A stretch of 33,322 nt of DNA from CASQEL01 sp036655975 (GTDB taxonomy: Bacteria; Desulfobacterota; Desulfovibrionia; Desulfovibrionales; Desulfovibrionaceae), in NCBI GenBank assembly GCA_036655975.1, contig JAVVPD010000014.1:1-33322 (forward strand), read 5' to 3'. A model generated the notes under the pieces. It ran no database searches, was not told where the DNA came from, and saw only the letters and a program-made list of their open reading frames with translations. Numbering within the stretch: position 1 is the first letter of the stretch; each line of letters begins with the position of its first letter. A program made the translations under genes and the position numbers. Shown here piece after piece: positions 13,501 through 21,568 of the stretch.

Positions 13501-14889
13501 CTATTCCAGATTATATTTCTTCAATTTATTGTGTAGGGTGGCGCGGGTGATGCCAAGGCGGCGGGCGGCTTCACTTTTATTGTCGTCGCTTTCGCGCAGG
13601 GTATCCACAATAGCGCGGCGTTCCACCACTTCCAACGAAAACCCGGCGAGGGAGGGGGAACCTTCCGCCTGTGCACTGGGCAATGCCGCATTTTCGCTAT
13701 GTTGGAGCGCGGCGGGCGCGTTGTTGATGCTCAAAGGCAATTCGCGTTCTGTAATCAAATCCCCCGTGCCCAGAATAACCGCACGCTCCACGGCATTTTC
13801 GAGTTCACGCACATTGCCGGGCCACGGATAACGGAGCAGCGCGTCCAGCGCCGTAGTAGAAAAACCGCGTATTTGCTTACGATTGCGGGCCGCAAAACGC
13901 TCCAGAAAATGGGCCGCCAGCAGGGGAATATCTTCGGTGCGCTGGCGCAAGGCGGGAACTTCAATACTGATGACGTTCAGGCGAAAAAACAGGTCTTCCC
14001 GAAAGCGTCGGGCCGTGACTTCCTGCCGCAAGTCGCGATTGGTGGCGGCCAAAATACGCACGTCCACGGTCATAGGGCTGTCGGAGCCTACACGCTGCAC
14101 TTCGCCCTGTTGGAGCGCGCGCAAAAGTTTGGCTTGCAGGGCAAAAGGCATTTCGCCAATTTCGTCCAGAAACAAGGTGCCACCGTTGGCCTGTGCAAAC
14201 CGGCCCTCGCGGCGGCGGTCTGCCCCGGTGAAAGACCCCCGTTCATGCCCAAACAGTTCGGATTCTAGCAAGTTTTCCGCCAGAGCCGCGCAATTTACCG
14301 TGACAATCGCCTTGGCGGCGCGGGGGCTGCCCTCGTGCAGGGCGCGGGCGACCAATTCTTTCCCCGTGCCAGATTCTCCGGTAATCAGCACCGTTGCTTC
14401 GGTGGGGGCCACGGTTTTGATGACCTCAAGCATATCGCTAATACGCTTGCTGCGTCCCAAAATATCGGGGCTGGTGGCGGTTTCGGTTAATTGACGGCGC
14501 AATTCCCGATTTTCCACATTCAGGCGGGCATGCTCCAGCGCGCGGCCGAGCGTCAACTTCAGCACGTCAAAATCTAAAGGTTTGATTAAATAGTCGTAAG
14601 CCCCCAAACGCAAAGCATCCACCGCAGTTTCCACCGAGGAATAGGCCGTCATCATAATGACGGGCAAGGCGGGATTATATTCCAGAATACCCCGCAAGGC
14701 GGCAATGCCGTCCACACGGGCCATACGCACGTCGGTGAGCACCGCGTCATAGGCACGCTCGTGTACCTTGGTAATGGCGGTATCGCCGTCTTCGGCCTCC
14801 TCCACCGTATAGCCCCACGAACCGAGCATGGTGCGTAGCATGGAGCGGTGCGCTGTATCGTCATCAACGAGTAAAATCAGACCTTGCAT
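13501..14889 (-). CDS. Sigma-54-dependent response regulator, ZraR/NtrC type
   Basis: A 462-residue cytoplasmic activator. The receiver domain (1-115) has the acidic pair D9/D10, phospho-acceptor D53 (VLTDVRM) and K103. The AAA+ domain has Walker A GESGTGKE, the sigma-54 contact loop as GSFTGA (an Ala-to-Ser variant of GAFTGA) and Walker B GGTLFLDEIG. The C-terminal Fis-type helix-turn-helix ends in RRLGITRATLHNKLKKYNLE. It starts 1 nt after the kinase stop, so the pair is translated together. Its targets are most likely the two ZraP-like genes across the divergent region, both of which have sigma-54 promoters with paired inverted repeats. The name ZraR reflects this context; the signal is not proven. 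Confidence 0.93.
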   Translation of the reverse strand: MQGLILLVDDDTAHRSMLRTMLGSWGYTVEEAEDGDTAITKVHERAYDAVLTDVRMARVDGIAALRGILEYNPALPVIMMTAYSSVETAVDALRLGAYDYLIKPLDFDVLKLTLGRALEHARLNVENRELRRQLTETATSPDILGRSKRISDMLEVIKTVAPTEATVLITGESGTGKELVARALHEGSPRAAKAIVTVNCAALAENLLESELFGHERGSFTGADRRREGRFAQANGGTLFLDEIGEMPFALQAKLLRALQQGEVQRVGSDSPMTVDVRILAATNRDLRQEVTARRFREDLFFRLNVISIEVPALRQRTEDIPLLAAHFLERFAARNRKQIRGFSTTALDALLRYPWPGNVRELENAVERAVILGTGDLITERELPLSINNAPAALQHSENAALPSAQAEGSPSLAGFSLEVVERRAIVDTLRESDDNKSEAARRLGITRATLHNKLKKYNLE

Positions 14890-14890
14890 T

Positions 14891-16294
14891 TTATATGTTC
14901 TCCGAAAGAGTCGCTATGGGCAATAAAAAACGGAAAGAGGTACCGTTATCGGCATGGGGGCTGGCATACTGGGTGTTGACCACCACCTCGCCCCCGTGGG
15001 CCTCCACAATCTTGTGCACCGTGGCAAGCCCCAGTCCCGTGCCCTGTTTCTTGCTCGTAAAATAGGGATCAAAAATATGCGGCAGGTGCTCAGGCGCAAT
15101 GCCCGTGCCCGTATCATGAACCTCTAAACACAGGCGCTTGGCCGCATAGCGGGTGAGGCGTAGGGTCAACACGCCCCCTTGCGGCATGGCTTCCAGCGCG
15201 TTCAGGCAGACATTCAAGAGGGCCTGCCCAAAACGGTCTGCGTCGAGCAGGGCGGGAGGCAGGCTCGGGGCGGCGTCCAACACCAGCTTTACCCCGCGTT
15301 GGGCGGCATCCTGCCCGAGCAAACGCAAGGCGTGTTCTGCCACGTCCGTCAAGGGAGTAGGTTGCAAATGCACGTCCGTGGGCCGCGAAAAGCCGATCAG
15401 ATCAGTGATAACCCGATTCAGACGGTCTACCTCGCGCACCATGACTCCTGCGGCGGCGCGGTCTTCACTGCCTTCGGGAAAAAGCTGACCAAAATAGGTA
15501 GCATAGCCCTTAATGGAACTGAGCGGATTACGAATTTCATGGGCCACACCGGCGGCGAGGGTGCCTACAGCGGCTAATTTTTCCTTACGGCGCACCTCTT
15601 CTTCCAGCAGGCGTACCTGCCCTTCGGCTGCCCGCTGACGGCGGTGCGAATCCCGAGCGCGCTGGGCAAAGTACAGCGCTACTAAACATAAAATTCCCAC
15701 CAGAATCACAAAGCCCGCCAGCATACGCATGTGGCTACGGTCTTGCGCGCGGGTATTTTCAAAAGGCGACAATTCCAAACCTAAAAAAATAGCCGGAACC
15801 ATGGGAGGCTCCACCCCCCGATGCAAAAGTTTTTCAGGCTTAACGGGCAACAAATGGCGGTACACCACAAAAGCCCTTTGGCCTTCCATATTCATGGTGC
15901 GCCATTGCGGCACGGGCCCTACGAGCAAGGCACGCATTTGCATTTCTGTGGTTTCCTGCCCGTCAATGGTCAGCACCTCTCCCAAGCGGCGCGGCTTACT
16001 GTGCGCCACAATGGTACCGTCGGGCATGGTCACGGCAATGAAGAGAATGTCATTATTATTCGCCACCTCTTCCAGTAATTCTTGCAGACGTACCCCCATT
16101 TGGTTACGCATGCCGGTGCGTAAGCCCCCCTCCACCGCGCGGATAAGCGCCGACCCTTTTTCCGCCAGCAAGCGGGCCATGCCCTCCTCATTACGCTCAA
16201 TGGAAAAAGCCGTTACCAGCAACACCACCGCCGCAAGAACGACCGCCGCGCCTGCCAATAACCAGCCTACAGGATTTTGTTGTTTTACAGCCAT
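14891..16294 (-). CDS. Membrane sensor histidine kinase, ZraS-like
   Basis: From ATG 16294 the product has 467 residues; an in-frame GTG at 16318 would add eight, and neither has an ideal ribosome binding site. Layout: a first membrane helix (about 10-33), a periplasmic sensor domain of about 165 residues, a second helix (MLAGFVILVGILCLVALYFA), a short coiled linker, the dimerisation domain with the phospho-His in GVAHEIRNPLSSIKGY, and the ATPase domain with N box NVCLNALEAM, G1 DTGTGIA, F box HIFDPYFTSK and G2 GTGLGLATV. E. coli ZraS senses zinc through such a periplasmic domain. I see no obvious Cys/His cluster in the sensor domain here, so the ligand may differ. Confidence 0.92.
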   Translation of the reverse strand: MAVKQQNPVGWLLAGAAVVLAAVVLLVTAFSIERNEEGMARLLAEKGSALIRAVEGGLRTGMRNQMGVRLQELLEEVANNNDILFIAVTMPDGTIVAHSKPRRLGEVLTIDGQETTEMQMRALLVGPVPQWRTMNMEGQRAFVVYRHLLPVKPEKLLHRGVEPPMVPAIFLGLELSPFENTRAQDRSHMRMLAGFVILVGILCLVALYFAQRARDSHRRQRAAEGQVRLLEEEVRRKEKLAAVGTLAAGVAHEIRNPLSSIKGYATYFGQLFPEGSEDRAAAGVMVREVDRLNRVITDLIGFSRPTDVHLQPTPLTDVAEHALRLLGQDAAQRGVKLVLDAAPSLPPALLDADRFGQALLNVCLNALEAMPQGGVLTLRLTRYAAKRLCLEVHDTGTGIAPEHLPHIFDPYFTSKKQGTGLGLATVHKIVEAHGGEVVVNTQYASPHADNGTSFRFLLPIATLSENI

Positions 16295-16322
16295 AGAATA
16301 TGTGTGTCCCTTACGCACTAAA

Positions 16323-16338
16323 ATATGTCAATACATAT
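16323..16338. promoter_or_regulatory. Palindrome ATATGT-CAAT-ACATAT upstream of the kinase gene
   Basis: A perfect 6-4-6 inverted repeat placed 5 nt beyond the most upstream possible start of the kinase gene. It resembles, but does not match, the GTGTAT/ATACAC sites found before the second ZraP-like gene. It may be an operator for the kinase/regulator operon; no sigma-54 consensus is seen on the minus strand here. Confidence 0.4.
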
Positions 16339-16386
16339 AGTTTATTTATTACGGAGCCTGTTGTTCTTTACGCTTGGTGCGGTGCA

Positions 16387-16403
16387 GACTATACTGTATA
16401 CAC
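16387..16403. promoter_or_regulatory. Probable activator-binding site (degenerate GTGTAT-N5-ATACAC) of the first ZraP-like gene
   Basis: Read on the minus strand the site is GTGTATACAGTATAGTC: a perfect left half GTGTAT, a 5-bp spacer and an imperfect right half ATAGTC. It has the same half site and spacing as the element at 17133-17151. Its centre is about 30 bp above the -24 element, unusually close for a sigma-54 activator site. Confidence 0.5.
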
Positions 16404-16423
16404 TTTCAGCTTTGTAAGGTTTG

Positions 16424-16439
16424 CGGCACTATTTTTGCA
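16424..16439 (+). promoter_or_regulatory. Sigma-54 promoter of the first ZraP-like gene
   Basis: CGGCAC-TATTT-TTGCA: the -24 GG at 16425-16426 and the -12 GC at 16437-16438 have the required spacing, and only the first base departs from TGGCAC-N5-TTGCA. The predicted start is near 16450, about 80 nt before the ATG at 16533. Confidence 0.8.
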
Positions 16440-16532
16440 CATGTTAATATTCTGGGAACGTGATGCAATATCCATGCGTGCACTAAACGCAACGATTTTT
16501 TTTGAATATTCCACCCCTTGAGGGATGATCAT

Positions 16533-17012
16533 ATGTTTACAATAGTTCAATATATCAGTCTATTAGTTTTAGGGGGGGCGCTTATGTTCGCCCCTAGCCC
16601 AGCTCAAGCGCGCGGAGACCATCGGGCGGGTGCCACGAAGGCCCACAATTGTTTGCCTTGGGAAGGAACACTGAGCCCCGAGCAACGTGAAAAAGCCGAA
16701 CAAATTCTTGCAGAGGCCCGCCCCCGGCTGGCACAAGTACGCCAAACAATGCGCGAAAAAAGGCAAGAATTGAGGGCGCTTAGTTATAATAATAAAAGTG
16801 ACCCTGAAGATCTGGCTCGTTTGGGGCGTCAATTACAAAAACAACGTGACACCCTGCGGGAAGAATTACGCGCCCTTGAAAAACGTTTGAGTGCGGAAAT
16901 AGGCAGTGAAGTACGGATACGCCGTCACCACGGGCGCGGTTGTGCCGCCCTAGAACAAGCTATGCCCTGCCCTTTGCCCCAGCAAGTGGGTTTAGAACCT
17001 ACCCAGCCTTAG
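16533..17012 (+). CDS. ZraP/Spy-like periplasmic stress protein (first copy)
   Basis: From ATG 16533, supported by GAGGGA 7 nt upstream, the product has 159 residues. A signal peptide is clear (hydrophobic core ISLLVLGGALMF, then APSPAQA and cleavage before RGDH). The mature part is mostly charged helix with the LSPEQREKAEQILAEARP motif typical of the Spy/CpxP/ZraP superfamily (L-[ST]-x-E-Q/K-R), followed by a long amphipathic helix rich in R, E, Q and L. Metal-ligand candidates are few: AHNC near the mature N-terminus and RRHHGRGC near the C-terminus. Role by family: periplasmic chaperone or metal buffer induced by envelope or zinc stress. The promoter is sigma-54 dependent. Confidence 0.82.
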   Translation: MFTIVQYISLLVLGGALMFAPSPAQARGDHRAGATKAHNCLPWEGTLSPEQREKAEQILAEARPRLAQVRQTMREKRQELRALSYNNKSDPEDLARLGRQLQKQRDTLREELRALEKRLSAEIGSEVRIRRHHGRGCAALEQAMPCPLPQQVGLEPTQP

Positions 17013-17037
17013 CAAAACAGACATCTTTTTTCCACTT

Positions 17038-17058
17038 CCCCCGCAAGGGGGTTTTTTT
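17038..17058 (+). terminator. Rho-independent terminator after the first ZraP-like gene
   Basis: CCCCC-GCAA-GGGGG (17038-17051) followed by seven T (17052-17058). The stem is short but all GC with a stable GCAA tetraloop. It shows that the two ZraP-like genes are separate transcription units. Confidence 0.8.
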
Positions 17059-17100
17059 ATGCCCATGCGCTCCCCCCATACGTGTTCGATTCCTATACGT

Positions 17101-17151
17101 GTGTATGAATTTTATACACGCAAAAAGCAGACTGTGTATTTTTTATACACA
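17101..17151. promoter_or_regulatory. Two phased activator-binding sites (GTGTAT...ATACAC) for the sigma-54 promoter
   Basis: Site A is GTGTATGAATTTTATACAC (17101-17119); site B is GTGTAT-TTTTT-ATACAC (17134-17150), extended to TGTGTAT/ATACACA at 17133-17151. Their centres, 17110 and 17142, are 32 bp apart, three helical turns, so both lie on one face of DNA. Site B is about 87 bp upstream of the -24 GG. A direct repeat ATACGTGT (17078-17085 and 17095-17102) overlaps the upstream edge. Confidence 0.8.
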
Positions 17152-17227
17152 CGGCGCTTCTTCTTGGCTAGTGCTTTTTTGCTTAATTTTCCCTTATATT
17201 TCAGCATGTAATTGTTTGTATCAACTT

Positions 17228-17243
17228 TGGCACGGGCCTTGCT
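17228..17243 (+). promoter_or_regulatory. Sigma-54 promoter of the second ZraP-like gene
   Basis: TGGCAC-GGGCC-TTGCT is an exact match to TGGCAC-N5-TTGCW: -24 GG at 17229-17230, -12 GC at 17241-17242. The predicted start is near 17254, about 60 nt before the ATG. Confidence 0.92.
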
Positions 17244-17312
17244 ATAGCCTAGTCACAAGCAATGTGAATAGTTTTCTTAATCCTAACTTACTACAGATAT
17301 CGGAGACGCCTC

Positions 17313-17867
17313 ATGAAAACTTCTAAATTTTTCGTTCCTGCCTTGTTAGCTGTAACCCTGTTGGGCGGCACCGCCTTTGTGAGCGATGCTTTCAGTGCTC
17401 CCCACGGGGGGGGACATGGCGGTCATGAAGCCATGGGGTATTCAGACGGAAATACGGACGGCAACATGGGGTGTCCCGGTATGATGACGGGTTGCGCCGG
17501 TATGAATGAGGGCGGTAGGGGATATCATAAAGGCGGCATGGGCTACCACATGGGGCAGATTTATTACTCCCTCAGCCCAGAAAAACGCGCGCAATTTGAT
17601 ACCCTTGTCAAAGACTTTAAAAGCAAAACAAGCCCGATGCGTGACGCGATGTTTGTGAAAAAGCAAGAATTGCGCGCCTTGCAAAATGCCGCTACCCCCG
17701 ATGTGAGTGCGGTGAGCAAAACCGCTACCGAAATTACGACTCTGCGTAACCAGCTGCGCGCCGAACATGAAAACTTTATGAATACGCTGGAAAAAGATCT
17801 TGGTATAAAAGACATTTACGGAAGCAATGCGGCTCCTGAAAAAGCACCTAAAGGGCCTAGAAAATAA
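17313..17867 (+). CDS. ZraP-like periplasmic zinc-resistance-associated protein (second copy, metal-ligand-rich)
   Basis: A 184-residue secreted protein. The signal peptide spans about 1-29 (hydrophobic LLAVTLLGGTAFV, cleavage near AFSA). Residues about 30-75 form an unusual Gly/His/Met/Cys-rich segment (HGGGHGGHEAMG, MGCPGMMTGCAGMNEGG, YHKGGMGYHMG), strongly suggesting binding of Zn, Cu or another soft metal. Then comes the Spy/ZraP helical domain beginning with LSPEKRAQFDTLVKDF and continuing to LEKDLGIKDIYG. E. coli ZraP is a zinc-dependent periplasmic chaperone made under ZraSR control, and the local kinase/regulator pair and sigma-54 promoter fit that scheme. GGAG lies 8 nt before the ATG. 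Confidence 0.88.
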   Translation: MKTSKFFVPALLAVTLLGGTAFVSDAFSAPHGGGHGGHEAMGYSDGNTDGNMGCPGMMTGCAGMNEGGRGYHKGGMGYHMGQIYYSLSPEKRAQFDTLVKDFKSKTSPMRDAMFVKKQELRALQNAATPDVSAVSKTATEITTLRNQLRAEHENFMNTLEKDLGIKDIYGSNAAPEKAPKGPRK

Positions 17868-18025
17868 GAGAAATATGAACCAGCATTGTGGGGATACACG
17901 ACACCACACCCGTAAGGGGGAAACGTCGTACTACATATACGGAACAGATAGCTTATCAGTCTGATGTGAAAAACTCCTCCTTTTGACTCAAGCAACCTTT
18001 AATCTAGCCTCCTCTCCTCCTCCTT

Positions 18026-18059
18026 AAAGACCGCCGAAACCATCTTCGGCGGTCTTTTT
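18026..18059. terminator. Bidirectional Rho-independent terminator between the ZraP-like and metY-like genes
   Basis: AAAGACCGCCGAA (18026-18038) pairs perfectly with TTCGGCGGTCTTT (18045-18057) around ACCATC, followed by TT. The A run on the 5' side gives a T run on the minus strand, so it can serve both converging units. The 158 nt between the ZraP-like stop and this hairpin contain no gene that I can see. Confidence 0.9.
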
Positions 18060-18064
18060 GCGCC

Positions 18065-19321
18065 TTATAAGGCCTGACGCAAATCATCCAGGAGGTCGTC
18101 AATATTTTCAAGCCCCACAGACAGGCGAACCATCCCGGCATCAATGCCGGCGGCCTGCAATTGCTCGTCGGTCATTTGCCGATGGGTAGAACTGGCGGGG
18201 TGGAGCACACAGGTACGAATATCAGCCACATGCACCACAAGAGAAATAAGTTTGAGATTATCAATAAAGCGCCCCCCAGCTTCACGACCACCTTTGAGCA
18301 CACAGGAGAGCACTCCGCTACAGCCTTTAGGCAAATATTTATCGGCGCGGGCTTTGCTGGGGCTGTCCGGCAGGCGCGGGTAATTCACCGAAAGGACAGC
18401 CGGGTGGGCACGGAGAAAAAGGGCCACCGCTTCGGCGTTACGGCAATGGCGTTCCATGCGGATAGGCAGCGTTTCAAGGCCTTGGTTAATCAAAAAAGCC
18501 CCGTTGGCGGATTGGCACATGCCCATATCGCGCATCAGCTGTACCCGAGCTTTGACAATATACGCCGCTTTACCAAAGGCCTGCGTGTAGATAAGACCGT
18601 GATAGGAGGGATCAGGCTCGGTAAATTCGGGGAAGGCGCCCTTGGTCCAGTCAAAATTGCCGCTGTCCACAATGACACCGCCCATTTGCAGGGCATGCCC
18701 GTCCATATATTTTGTCGTGGAGTGCGTAATAATATCCGCGCCATAGTCAAAGGGCTTGCACAAAAAAGGCGTGGCAAAGGTGTTATCAACAATCAGGGGC
18801 ACCCCGTTGGCGTGGGCGATGCGGGCAAATTTTTCAATATCCAGCACGCTAATGGCGGGGTTGGCAATGGTTTCACCAAACAGGGCCTTGGTGTTGGGTT
18901 GAAAGGCCTGCTGCAAGCTAGCCTCGTCAGCATCGGGGTTTACAAAGCTCACACTGATGCCCATGCGTTTAAGGAGCACGGCAAAAAGGTTGAACGAGCC
19001 TCCATAAATGGCTGTAGAACTGACCAAATGGTCGCCACAACGCAAAATATTTAGCAGGGCGGTGAAAGTAGCCGCTTGCCCCGACGACGTACACAAGGCG
19101 CCAATCCCGCCTTCAAGTTGCGCGATTTTTTGCTCAACAGCGTCCACTGTGGGATTAGCGATGCGAGAATAAAAGAAGCCAGATTCCTGTAAGTCAAAGA
19201 GTTTACTTACCTGTTCTGTCGAGTGATAGCGGAAGGTCGTACTCTGCACAATGGGCAGGGTTTGGGCTTCTCCATTTTTGGGACTGTAGCCCGCGTGCAG
19301 ACATTGGCTCTCAATTTTCAT
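18065..19321 (-). CDS. metY: O-acetylhomoserine sulfhydrylase (Cys/Met metabolism PLP enzyme)
   Basis: A 418-residue cytoplasmic enzyme of the Cys/Met metabolism PLP family, in length and motifs closest to O-acetylhomoserine aminocarboxypropyltransferase. Visible elements: the ESGFFYSRIANPT segment contacting the neighbouring active site (Y51, R53), the phosphate-binding TSSGQAA (78-84), D179 in LIVDNTFATP holding the pyridine nitrogen, and K204 in THSTTKYMDGH as the Schiff-base lysine. It makes homocysteine directly from sulfide and O-acetylhomoserine, apt for a sulfide-producing anaerobe. Methionine gamma-lyase or cystathionine gamma-synthase are less likely alternatives. It follows the aminotransferase gene by 3 nt, so both are cotranscribed. 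Confidence 0.87.
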   Translation of the reverse strand: MKIESQCLHAGYSPKNGEAQTLPIVQSTTFRYHSTEQVSKLFDLQESGFFYSRIANPTVDAVEQKIAQLEGGIGALCTSSGQAATFTALLNILRCGDHLVSSTAIYGGSFNLFAVLLKRMGISVSFVNPDADEASLQQAFQPNTKALFGETIANPAISVLDIEKFARIAHANGVPLIVDNTFATPFLCKPFDYGADIITHSTTKYMDGHALQMGGVIVDSGNFDWTKGAFPEFTEPDPSYHGLIYTQAFGKAAYIVKARVQLMRDMGMCQSANGAFLINQGLETLPIRMERHCRNAEAVALFLRAHPAVLSVNYPRLPDSPSKARADKYLPKGCSGVLSCVLKGGREAGGRFIDNLKLISLVVHVADIRTCVLHPASSTHRQMTDEQLQAAGIDAGMVRLSVGLENIDDLLDDLRQAL

Positions 19322-19324
19322 GGT

Positions 19325-20506
19325 CTAGGCCCGCACCTTGTGTAAAAAATTCCCAATACGTTCTAGGGCTGCATCCAGCACCGTGTCCGCCACAGCGTAG
19401 GAAAAGCGCACACAGGCGTCATCGCCAAAGGCCACACCGGGCACCAGGGCTACATGAGCTTCTTCCAGCAGATGGGTGCATAATTGCGCGGAGTCTGCAA
19501 TTTGGGGCGTATACAGGGCGCTCATATCCGCAAACAAATAAAAAGCGCCTTCGGGCTTGGGGCACACCACGCCCTCCCACGAGCTTATGGTGCTCCACGC
19601 ACGGTCGCGGCGGCGCAAAAAGTGTTCTTTCATGGTGACGGCATCGTCCATAGGGCCGTTCAGCGCGGCAACGGCAGCCCATTGCGCGACCGAGCACACG
19701 CTAGACGTGGATTGCCCTTGCAAGGTGACCATTGCCTTAGCTAAAGCCGGGTGCACCACCGCATAGCCCACGCGCCAGCCTGTCATGGCAAAGGTTTTGG
19801 CCACGCCGTTCATGATGGCAAATTTTTCAGGAAAGCGCTGCCACCATGTGATAACGCTGGTAGCAGTGGCGGGGGCATAGACCAATTGGTCATAAATTTC
19901 GTCGGAAACGACAAAAATATCATTGTCCACGGCCCACTGCATGATGCTGTCCAGCTCCGCACGGGTATAGACCACCCCTGTGGGGTTTGAGGGCGAATTA
20001 AAAATCAGCATGCGGGTTTTGGGGCTGACATATTTTTCAAGGCTGGCTGGCGTAATCTTGAAGCCCTGTGCGCTTCCGGCGGGCACAGACACCGGAACCC
20101 CTGTAGCCAGCAGCACCATATCGGGGTAGCTTGTCCAATAGGGCGCGGGAATGAGCACCTCGTCCCCCGGATTGAGCAGGGCCTGAAAAATATTAAACAG
20201 ACTGTGCTTGCCCCCGTTGGAAATCACCACACTGTCCGTGGGCACGTCCACGCCATAGGTGCGTGAGAAATAGCCGCCCACAGCCTTGCGTAATTCTGGA
20301 ATGCCCGCTACAGCGGTATAACGGGTGTGGCCTGCGTCCATGGCGGCCTTAGCGGCGGCGCAAATATGGGCGGGAGTCGCAAAGTCGGGTTCGCCTATGG
20401 CAAGGCTGGCCACTTGGATACCCTTACTTTTTAATTCCAAAGCTTTAGCATTGACAGCCAGAGTCGCGGAAGGCTTAATACAATTCAGACGATCAGCAAT
20501 ACGCAT
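19325..20506 (-). CDS. Aspartate-type aminotransferase (class I PLP enzyme)
   Basis: From ATG 20506, chosen because AGGAG lies 8 nt upstream, the product has 393 residues; the open frame continues to 20584 without a ribosome binding site. Family I-gamma aspartate aminotransferase features are present: SLAIGEPDFATP (substrate loop), YTAVAGIPELRKAV, FNSPSNPTGVVY with the pyridoxal-contacting Asn, VVSDEIYDQLVY with the Asp of the pyridine nitrogen, the lysine in NGVAKTFAMTGWR, and the C-terminal Arg in ACVRFSYA. It interconverts aspartate/oxaloacetate with glutamate/2-oxoglutarate. Its link with the sulfhydrylase gene and with asd downstream in the window points to the aspartate family of amino acids. 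Confidence 0.9.
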   Translation of the reverse strand: MRIADRLNCIKPSATLAVNAKALELKSKGIQVASLAIGEPDFATPAHICAAAKAAMDAGHTRYTAVAGIPELRKAVGGYFSRTYGVDVPTDSVVISNGGKHSLFNIFQALLNPGDEVLIPAPYWTSYPDMVLLATGVPVSVPAGSAQGFKITPASLEKYVSPKTRMLIFNSPSNPTGVVYTRAELDSIMQWAVDNDIFVVSDEIYDQLVYAPATATSVITWWQRFPEKFAIMNGVAKTFAMTGWRVGYAVVHPALAKAMVTLQGQSTSSVCSVAQWAAVAALNGPMDDAVTMKEHFLRRRDRAWSTISSWEGVVCPKPEGAFYLFADMSALYTPQIADSAQLCTHLLEEAHVALVPGVAFGDDACVRFSYAVADTVLDAALERIGNFLHKVRA

Positions 20507-20634
20507 GGGTAAAACTCCTGTGATGTATACTACAGTATGGACAAGACCTAGCAGTTTAGCGCTCGACTGTAAATACTGCGCCACCCGCCGTATATATTTT
20601 TACAACATATCACATAATACCTAAGGATTTCAAC
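20507..20634. promoter_or_regulatory. Divergent promoter region between the aminotransferase gene and sfsA
   Basis: 128 nt without a gene. A small palindrome ATACT-AC-AGTAT at 20527-20538 lies about 20 nt before the aminotransferase start and could be an operator. I see no SAM or other riboswitch fold ahead of the methionine-related operon. Confidence 0.35.
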
Positions 20635-21408
20635 GTGTCACAAGATCTTATCCCCTTTCCGCCCGCCTGTATTTTGGGCCGTTTTTTACGCCGGCAAAAG
20701 CGTTTTAGTGTTGAGATTGCCACGGACACAGGCCCGTTATGGATTCACTCCAATAATTCTGGTTCGATGTTGGGCTTAACCTGTGCGGGTATACCCGTGT
20801 TGGCCTCGCCCGCCGCCAATCCCAAACGAAAATTGGCCTATACCCAAGAATGCGTGTGGTGCGGCAGCCATCCCCCCCGTGCAGACAGCCCCCTTGCCGA
20901 TATTCTGACTGATCCCCAAGGCTTTTGGGTGGGGGTGAACACCAGTGTGCCCAATAGGATGCTCGCCGCCGCCTTTGCCGCGCACCGTCTGCCCTTTGCC
21001 AAGGGGTACACCCACTTGCAGCCTGAATGTCGGCGGGGTGAGAGCCGCCTTGACGCCTGCCTCAGCACTCCCGGCCTTCCGCCGCTATGGGTGGAATGTA
21101 AAAACGTCACCATGGTTGAAGATACTGTGGCCTGCTTCCCCGACGCTGTTACCGAGCGCGGGCAGAAACATCTGCGCGAGATGATCAGCATCGTCAAACA
21201 CGGCGAAAGGGCCGCCACCTTCTACCTCATCCAAAGAGCCGACGGTAGGTGCTTTGGGCCCGCAGACTTCATCGACCCTGCCTATGCGGCCCTGTTTTAT
21301 GAAGCCCTTGCCGCTGGTGTAGAAATATACCCCTTCCGCGCCCACGTCAGCCCACACGGCATAGATTTGGGCGAATTGCTCCCCATTATTCCTCATAAAA
21401 TATGTTAG
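20635..21408 (+). CDS. sfsA: SfsA family DNA/RNA nuclease
   Basis: A 257-residue protein with start GTG at 20635 preceded by AAGGA. The N-terminal OB-like part contains GRFLRRQKRFSVEI and HSNNSGSMLGL. The nuclease core follows with GESRLDACL, LWVECKNVTMVED and CFPDAVTERGQKHLREM, giving the PD-(D/E)xK-type acidic residues and lysine. SfsA was named for a sugar fermentation phenotype and is now regarded as a nuclease; its cellular role is unsettled. It is divergent from the aminotransferase gene and 160 nt before the PHP gene. No unusual feature apart from the slightly long C-terminus. Confidence 0.92.
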   Translation: MSQDLIPFPPACILGRFLRRQKRFSVEIATDTGPLWIHSNNSGSMLGLTCAGIPVLASPAANPKRKLAYTQECVWCGSHPPRADSPLADILTDPQGFWVGVNTSVPNRMLAAAFAAHRLPFAKGYTHLQPECRRGESRLDACLSTPGLPPLWVECKNVTMVEDTVACFPDAVTERGQKHLREMISIVKHGERAATFYLIQRADGRCFGPADFIDPAYAALFYEALAAGVEIYPFRAHVSPHGIDLGELLPIIPHKIC

Positions 21409-21568
21409 TTAGAAATATAGGCAAAGTTTCAGCCCTCTTTTTTTCGCTCTGGCTCCTCCGGCGTCACGGGCGGCCTGTGGCTCACCACTTCGGCGGACTA
21501 GTGTACGTGATTTGTGTGCTATACTTGCAATTCCCGTCAATTACCCTACCATAGGCTCAGAGGTACTT

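Noticed and set aside
18065..20634. SAM or cobalamin riboswitch controlling the methionine-related operon
   Set aside because: The upstream region of 128 nt has no multi-helix fold or conserved riboswitch core that I can see.
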